Part shown: positions 5,760 through 8,959 of the stretch, piece after piece | Layout: the number at the start of each line of letters is the position of its first letter | Numbering within the stretch: the first letter of the stretch is position 1 | From: Pseudomonadota bacterium | Lineage (GTDB): Bacteria; Pseudomonadota; Alphaproteobacteria; Caulobacterales; Caulobacteraceae | Assembly: GCA_023412655.1 (NCBI GenBank) | Contig: JAEYNH010000086.1 | Span: forward strand, 1 to 8,959 | Reading direction: 5' to 3' | DNA: 8,959 nucleotides | Made by a program: the position numbers and the translations under genes | The notes under the pieces: model-generated | What the model saw: the letters and a program-made list of their open reading frames with translations, nothing else | Told to the model about the DNA's origin: nothing | Database searches by the model: none

Positions 5760-6848
5760 ATGGCCGTTCTGACCGAAGAACAGAACATGCTGCGCGACGC
5801 GGCCCGTAGCTGGGTGCAGGAGAAGAGCCCCGTCACCGCCCTGCGCAAGGTGCGCGATAGCGGCGCCGAGCTGGGCTACGACGTGGCCGCCTGGAACGAG
5901 ATGGCCGAGATGGGCTGGGCCGGGGTGATCATCCCCGAGGAGTACGGCGGCTCGGCCTTCGGCTACCTTTCCATGGGCCTGATCCTGGAGGAGACCGGCC
6001 GCACGCTGACCGCCTCGCCGCTGCTGGCCAGCGCCCTGGGCGCGGCCTCGGCCCTGGTGCTGGGCGGCTCGGAAGAGCAGAAGCAGGCCTGGCTGCCGAA
6101 GATCGCCGACGGTTCGGCGGTGGCTGCCCTGGCCATCGACGAGGGCCCGCACCACAACCCCGAGAAGGTCGAGACGGCCTTCAGCGGCGGCAAGATCACC
6201 GGCAAGAAGACCTTCGTGCTGGAAGGCATGGCCGCCGACCTGCTGGTGGTCTCGGCCAAGGGCCCGGAAGGGGTCGGCCTCTATCTGGTGAAGGCGGACG
6301 ATCCGGGCGTGAAGCGGGCCCGCCTGCAGCTGGCCGACAGCCGCGGCGCGGCCAACATCGAGTTCAGCGGCGCGGCGGCCGAGCCCCTGGCGGGCGGGGC
6401 CGAGACCCTGGAGAAGGTGCTGGACCGCACCCGCGCCGGCCTCTCGGCCGAGATGCTGGGCGCCGCCGTCCAGGCCTTCGAGACCACCCTCGAGTACCTG
6501 AAGACCCGGGTGCAGTTCGGCCAGGTGATCGGCAGCTTCCAGGCCCTGCAGCACCGGGCGGCGAAGATGTTCACCGAGCTGGAACTGGCCCGCTCGACGG
6601 TGGAGGCGGCCCTGACCGCCATCGACAACGACAGCCCCGACGTGCCCGAGCTGGTGTCCCTGGCCAAGGCCAAGATGGGCGACACCTTCCACCTAGTGTC
6701 CAACGAGATGGTGCAGATGCACGGCGGCATCGGCATGACCGACGCCCACGAGGCCGGCTTCTACCTCAAGCGCGCCCGGGCCGCCGAGGCGGCGTTCGGC
6801 AACCAGGCCTTCCACCGGGACCGCTACGCCCGGATCAACGGCTACTGA
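5760..6848 (+). CDS. Acyl-CoA dehydrogenase, small FAD-motif subunit without a catalytic Glu
   Basis: This 362-residue member of the family is shorter than its two neighbours and is distinct from them. AGGGA (5746-5750) precedes ATG 5760, 37 bases after the previous stop. An N-terminal helical domain (EEQNMLRDAARSWV, IIPEEYGG at 57-64) is followed by a weakly conserved middle domain without the SEPGAGSDL signature; AIDEGPHHN (125-133) stands in its place. The C-terminal domain carries RVQFGQVIGSFQALQHR (250-266) and QMHGGIGMT (319-327), the usual FAD-contact blocks. Thr224 (codon 6429-6431) replaces the helix-G catalytic Glu, and the C-terminal AAFGNQ has no YEGT-type Glu. This fits the small, non-catalytic subunit of heteromeric enzymes such as PimD or the FadE27/FadE28 type. 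It probably pairs with one or both large subunits encoded upstream. Confidence 0.88.
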   Translation: MAVLTEEQNMLRDAARSWVQEKSPVTALRKVRDSGAELGYDVAAWNEMAEMGWAGVIIPEEYGGSAFGYLSMGLILEETGRTLTASPLLASALGAASALVLGGSEEQKQAWLPKIADGSAVAALAIDEGPHHNPEKVETAFSGGKITGKKTFVLEGMAADLLVVSAKGPEGVGLYLVKADDPGVKRARLQLADSRGAANIEFSGAAAEPLAGGAETLEKVLDRTRAGLSAEMLGAAVQAFETTLEYLKTRVQFGQVIGSFQALQHRAAKMFTELELARSTVEAALTAIDNDSPDVPELVSLAKAKMGDTFHLVSNEMVQMHGGIGMTDAHEAGFYLKRARAAEAAFGNQAFHRDRYARINGY

Positions 6849-6861
6849 GGTCCGACCTCAG
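6845..6861. repeat. Perfect hairpin across the stop of the small acyl-CoA dehydrogenase gene
   Basis: CTGAGGT (6845-6851) and ACCTCAG (6855-6861) form a perfect 7-bp stem with a 3-base CCG loop. It overlaps the TGA stop of the upstream gene and fills the 13-base gap to the convergent LysR stop. No T-tract follows on either strand, so it is not a classic terminator by itself. It could protect mRNA 3' ends or assist the terminator just downstream. Confidence 0.55.
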
Positions 6862-7839
6862 CTAGTGCCGCGAGGGCCCCGCCGGCGGAGACGCGGGCGG
6901 GGCTTTTCCGTTGCGGGCCCGGGGATCCCAGCCGGTGGGCGAGGCGGCGGCCCCGGCGTGGGCGGCGATGAAGCGGTCGAGGTTGTCGAGGAAGAACCGC
7001 AGGATCGGCGAGGGATTGTCGGCCCGGTAGCCCACCGCCACCTCGATCACCGGAGCGTTGCCGGTGAGCGGCCGGCTCACCAGCGCCCGGGGCAGGAGGC
7101 TTTCCACATAGGCCGGCAACAGGGTGACCCCGCCGGTGGAGGCCACCAGGGAGATGCCGGTGGCGATGCCGTCCAGAACCTGGGTCGGGGAAACGCTCAC
7201 GCCCCGTTCGCGCAGGTAGCGGTCGACGATGCCGCGCAGGACGTGCGGGGTGTCGGTGTAGCCGATGAACGAGGCCGGATCGATGTCGCGCACATCGATG
7301 GCCGAGCAGGCGGCGAGGGGATGGTCCCGGGGCAGGATCACCAGGATCGGCTCGTGGGCGATGACCTTGTAGGAGACGTCAGGCTGGGGCTCGAGGCGGC
7401 AGAAGCCGAGGTCGATCTCGCCCCGCTGGATGGCCTCGCCGATGTCCGGGGAGAAGTCGCTGGAAACGCGGAAGTCGATGTCCTTCAGCTGGTCGCGCAG
7501 CACCTGGGTGACATAGGGCAGCCACTCAACCTCCTGGCCGGTGAGGAAGCCCACCGAAAAGCTGGGCTTGGCCGGGCGGACCGTCCGCCGGGCGGCCGCC
7601 ACCGCGTCGGCCGCGGCCTGCAGGGCGAGGCGGGCATGTTCCAGGAAGGCTTGACCGGCGGGGGTGAGCTGGACGCCCCGGGAGGTGCGCTCTAACAGCT
7701 GGGCGCCGACCTCCAGCTCCAGGTCGCGCAGCTGGCGGCTCAGGGACGGCTGAGCGGTGTGCAGCCGCCGCTCGGCGGCAAGGGTCAGGCTGCCCTCCTC
7801 GGCCACGGCGACGAAGTACCTGAGGTGACGTAGCTCCAT
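6862..7839 (-). CDS. LysR-family transcriptional regulator
   Basis: This 325-residue regulator starts at ATG 7839, where the family opening MELRHLRYFVAVAEEGS begins; the nearby ATG at 7849 is out of frame. The winged helix-turn-helix is about residues 1-60, with LAAERRLHTAQPSLSRQLRDLE (20-41) as the DNA-binding part. The effector domain runs from about 93 (FSVGFLTGQEVEWLP) to 300 and includes GEIDLGFCR and a GGVTLLPAYVE block. The N-terminus resembles the CatR/BenM/HcaR group, which sense aromatic or other small acids, but the ligand cannot be read from the sequence. The C-terminal 25 or so residues are Pro/Ala/Arg-rich and overlap the neighbouring operon's terminator. It is divergent from an aldehyde dehydrogenase gene 225 bases away, the usual arrangement of a LysR regulator and its target, and probably represses itself. 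Confidence 0.92.
   Translation of the reverse strand: MELRHLRYFVAVAEEGSLTLAAERRLHTAQPSLSRQLRDLELEVGAQLLERTSRGVQLTPAGQAFLEHARLALQAAADAVAAARRTVRPAKPSFSVGFLTGQEVEWLPYVTQVLRDQLKDIDFRVSSDFSPDIGEAIQRGEIDLGFCRLEPQPDVSYKVIAHEPILVILPRDHPLAACSAIDVRDIDPASFIGYTDTPHVLRGIVDRYLRERGVSVSPTQVLDGIATGISLVASTGGVTLLPAYVESLLPRALVSRPLTGNAPVIEVAVGYRADNPSPILRFFLDNLDRFIAAHAGAAASPTGWDPRARNGKAPPASPPAGPSRH
6876..6907 (+). terminator. Intrinsic terminator of the acyl-CoA dehydrogenase operon
   Basis: GCCCCGCC (6876-6883) and GGCGGGGC (6896-6903) form a perfect 8-bp GC stem around a 12-base loop, followed directly by TTTT (6904-6907). On the plus strand this is a rho-independent terminator starting 28 bases after the operon's last stop. 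It lies inside the coding sequence of the convergent LysR gene and encodes part of that protein's Pro/Ala-rich tail. Confidence 0.72.
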
Positions 7840-7859
7840 CTCGCGCCATGCCCGTGAGG

Positions 7860-7874
7860 TATGGCTGACACATA
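7860..7874. promoter_or_regulatory. Candidate LysR-type operator between regulator and aldehyde dehydrogenase
   Basis: TATG-N7-CATA is a 15-base dyad with the spacing of LysR-type boxes (4+7+4), placed 21 bases upstream of the LysR start codon in the most AT-rich part of the intergenic region. It does not follow the classic T-N11-A rule exactly, since the corresponding bases are A and T. A TATAAC hexamer (7873-7878) overlaps its right arm and could be a -10 towards the aldehyde dehydrogenase. The assignment is inferred from position and symmetry only. Confidence 0.35.
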
Positions 7875-8010
7875 TAACAAGTCGTTCTGTGCTGGAAAGC
7901 CGCCTGCTATCAAGCTCGGGCAAGTGCAAGACGCCTGCCGCCCGAGCATGACGGGCGATGTGTCCGCCGCCCCTCCCCTGCGGTGTTCGTACCCCTTCCC
8001 CCAACCCCAC

Positions 8011-8030
8011 GCCCCGGCTTCGGCCGGGGC
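8011..8030 (+). promoter_or_regulatory. Leader hairpin 1 with UUCG tetraloop upstream of the aldehyde dehydrogenase
   Basis: GCCCCGGC (8011-8018) and GCCGGGGC (8023-8030) form a perfect 8-bp stem closing a TTCG loop. On the plus-strand RNA this is a cUUCGg tetraloop, one of the most stable known. No T-tract follows. It lies 34 bases before the start codon. It may be a leader control element or a transcription pause, or merely GC-rich sequence. Confidence 0.5.
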
Positions 8031-8035
8031 GGCAG

Positions 8036-8053
8036 GGCGCCCGCCCGGGCGCC
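8036..8053 (+). promoter_or_regulatory. Leader hairpin 2 abutting the aldehyde dehydrogenase ribosome-binding site
   Basis: GGCGCCC (8036-8042) and GGGCGCC (8047-8053) form a perfect 7-bp stem with a GCCC loop. The stem ends at the base before the Shine-Dalgarno GGAG (8054-8057). GCCCC at 8057-8061 can alternatively pair with GGGGC at 8026-8030, the 3' arm of hairpin 1, which would enclose hairpin 2 and the ribosome-binding site. Regulation is inferred from this geometry. Confidence 0.45.
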
Positions 8054-8064
8054 GGAGCCCCGCC

Positions 8065-8959
8065 ATGACCCACGAGTTCCGCCTGCTGATCGACGGCGCC
8101 GAGCGCGCCGGCTCCACCGGAGAGACCGCCCCCGTGGTCGACCCCGCCACCGGCGAGGCCATCGGCGCGGTGGCCTATGCGTCGGCCCAGGACCTGGACG
8201 AGGCCATCGCCGCGGCGGCGCAGGGCCTGCGGGAATGGTCGGCGACCCCGCCCTGGGCGCGCGGCCGCGTCCTGAAACAGGCGGCCGACATCCTGCGGAT
8301 GGACGTCGAAGCCGCCGCCCTGGCCATCACCCGCGAGCAGGGCAAGCCCCTGGCCCAGGCGCGCATCGAGGTGCAGCGCTCGGCGGACTTCCTGGAATGG
8401 GGCGGCGAGCAGGCCCGGCGGATCAGCGACCGGGTGGTGGCCGGCCGCACGCCCGGCAGCCGCATCGAGGTCCAGACCCATCCCATCGGGGTGGTGGCCG
8501 CCTTCAGCCCCTGGAACTTCCCCATGGCCCTGGCGGCGAAGAAGCTGGCCGGCGCCCTGGGCGCCGGATGCGCCATCATCTGCAAGCCGTCGCAGGAGAC
8601 CCCCGGCTCGGTGCTGGTGATGGTCCGCGCCCTGCTGGAGGCCGGCCTGGCGCCGGCCGCCGCCCAGGTGGTGTTCGGCCCGGCCGGGATGATCTCGGAC
8701 AGGCTGGTGGCCGCCCCGGAGGTGGCCAAGATCAGCTTCACCGGCTCGATCCCCATCGGCCAGCAGCTGGCCGCCGCCGCCGGCGCGGCGGTCAAGCCGG
8801 TGACCATGGAGCTGGGCGGCCACGCCCCGGTGATCGTCTGCGCCGACGTCGACCCCGACTGGGCGGCGGACATGCTGGCGCTGGCCAAGTTCAGCAACGC
8901 CGGCCAGATCTGCCTGAGCCCGCGCGCTTCTTCGTGGAGGCGCCGATCCACCAGCGCTT
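8065..8959 (+). CDS. NAD(P)-dependent aldehyde dehydrogenase, succinate-semialdehyde-dehydrogenase-like (partial, apparent frameshift)
   Basis: The start is ATG 8065 after GGAG at 8054-8057. Residues 1-286 align with the aldehyde dehydrogenase superfamily, which oxidises aldehydes to carboxylates. Visible motifs are SPWNFP (148-153, oxyanion Asn151), CKPSQETPG (173-181, cofactor-binding Lys174), FTGSIPIG (225-232), MELGGHAP (248-255, general base Glu249) and NAGQIC (278-283, catalytic Cys283). The overall pattern is nearest to succinate-semialdehyde dehydrogenase-type enzymes, but the substrate is not certain. After Pro286 the annotated frame turns into Arg-Ala-Ser-Ser-Trp-Arg-Arg, unlike the family. 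One frame over, 8922-8957 gives Ala-Arg-Phe-Phe-Val-Glu-Ala-Pro-Ile-His-Gln-Arg, the expected continuation. A single base is therefore missing near 8919-8926, or the read is wrong there. The rest of the gene, normally about 480 residues in all, is outside the window. Confidence 0.85.
   Translation, partial: MTHEFRLLIDGAERAGSTGETAPVVDPATGEAIGAVAYASAQDLDEAIAAAAQGLREWSATPPWARGRVLKQAADILRMDVEAAALAITREQGKPLAQARIEVQRSADFLEWGGEQARRISDRVVAGRTPGSRIEVQTHPIGVVAAFSPWNFPMALAAKKLAGALGAGCAIICKPSQETPGSVLVMVRALLEAGLAPAAAQVVFGPAGMISDRLVAAPEVAKISFTGSIPIGQQLAAAAGAAVKPVTMELGGHAPVIVCADVDPDWAADMLALAKFSNAGQICLSPRASSWRRRSTSA
8919..8926 (+). other. Apparent -1 frameshift site in the aldehyde dehydrogenase gene
   Basis: The alternating C/G run at 8919-8927 follows the catalytic Cys codon by five bases. 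Adding one base here restores the family-typical Ser-Pro-Ala-Arg-Phe-Phe-Val sequence through to the window edge. C/G alternations of this kind are prone to both replication slippage and base-calling indels. The data cannot tell a true pseudogene from a sequencing error. Confidence 0.75.

Noticed and set aside
7840..8823. Upstream extension of the LysR frame antisense to the aldehyde dehydrogenase
   Set aside because: LysR homology begins exactly at the ATG at 7839. The upstream part is antisense to conserved aldehyde dehydrogenase motifs.
1..8959. CRISPR arrays, tRNA/rRNA genes, insertion sequences, phage or defence genes
   Set aside because: No regularly spaced direct repeats, no tRNA-like cloverleaf, no transposase or integrase motifs and no terminal inverted repeats were seen on either strand.

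Overview
This window is very GC-rich and looks like chromosome of an alphaproteobacterium of the Caulobacteraceae (Phenylobacterium or Caulobacter type). The evidence is a PodJ-type polarity protein at the left edge, a candidate CtrA box and GANTC (CcrM) sites in its promoter, and a Caulobacter-style housekeeping promoter in front of the central operon. The genus is inferred from gene content and not proved. I see no mobile elements, CRISPR arrays or RNA genes, and no gene-free stretch longer than about 225 bases.

Layout. (1) Bases 1-1120, minus strand: the N-terminal 373 residues of a PodJ-like coiled-coil protein, running off the left edge. (2) Bases 1121-1251: a divergent regulatory region. 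(3) Bases 1252-1464, plus: a 70-residue two-helix membrane protein of unknown function. (4) Bases 1481-3130, minus: a short MprF-like phosphatidylglycerol aminoacyltransferase with about six membrane helices. (5) Bases 3131-3247: a divergent region with a good promoter and a PsrA/TetR-like operator. (6) Bases 3248-6848, plus: an operon of three acyl-CoA dehydrogenases, followed by an intrinsic terminator that lies inside the 3' end of the next, convergent gene. (7) Bases 6862-7839, minus: a LysR-family regulator. (8) Bases 7840-8064: a divergent region with a LysR-like dyad and two strong back-to-back hairpins. (9) Bases 8065-8959, plus: the N-terminal part of a succinate-semialdehyde-dehydrogenase-like aldehyde dehydrogenase, with an apparent one-base frameshift near the window edge.

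How the parts may work together. The central operon is the most interesting part. The first two dehydrogenases are close paralogues, each with a candidate catalytic Glu but without the usual FAD-contact motifs. The third has those FAD motifs but no Glu at either known catalytic position. This is the pattern expected of heteromeric acyl-CoA dehydrogenases (steroid side-chain FadE/ChsE type or pimeloyl PimC/PimD type) whose active sites are shared between subunits. Here two alternative catalytic subunits could share one partner. The LysR gene and the aldehyde dehydrogenase form a classic divergent regulator/target pair. The PodJ promoter has the layout expected for cell-cycle control by CtrA and GcrA/CcrM.
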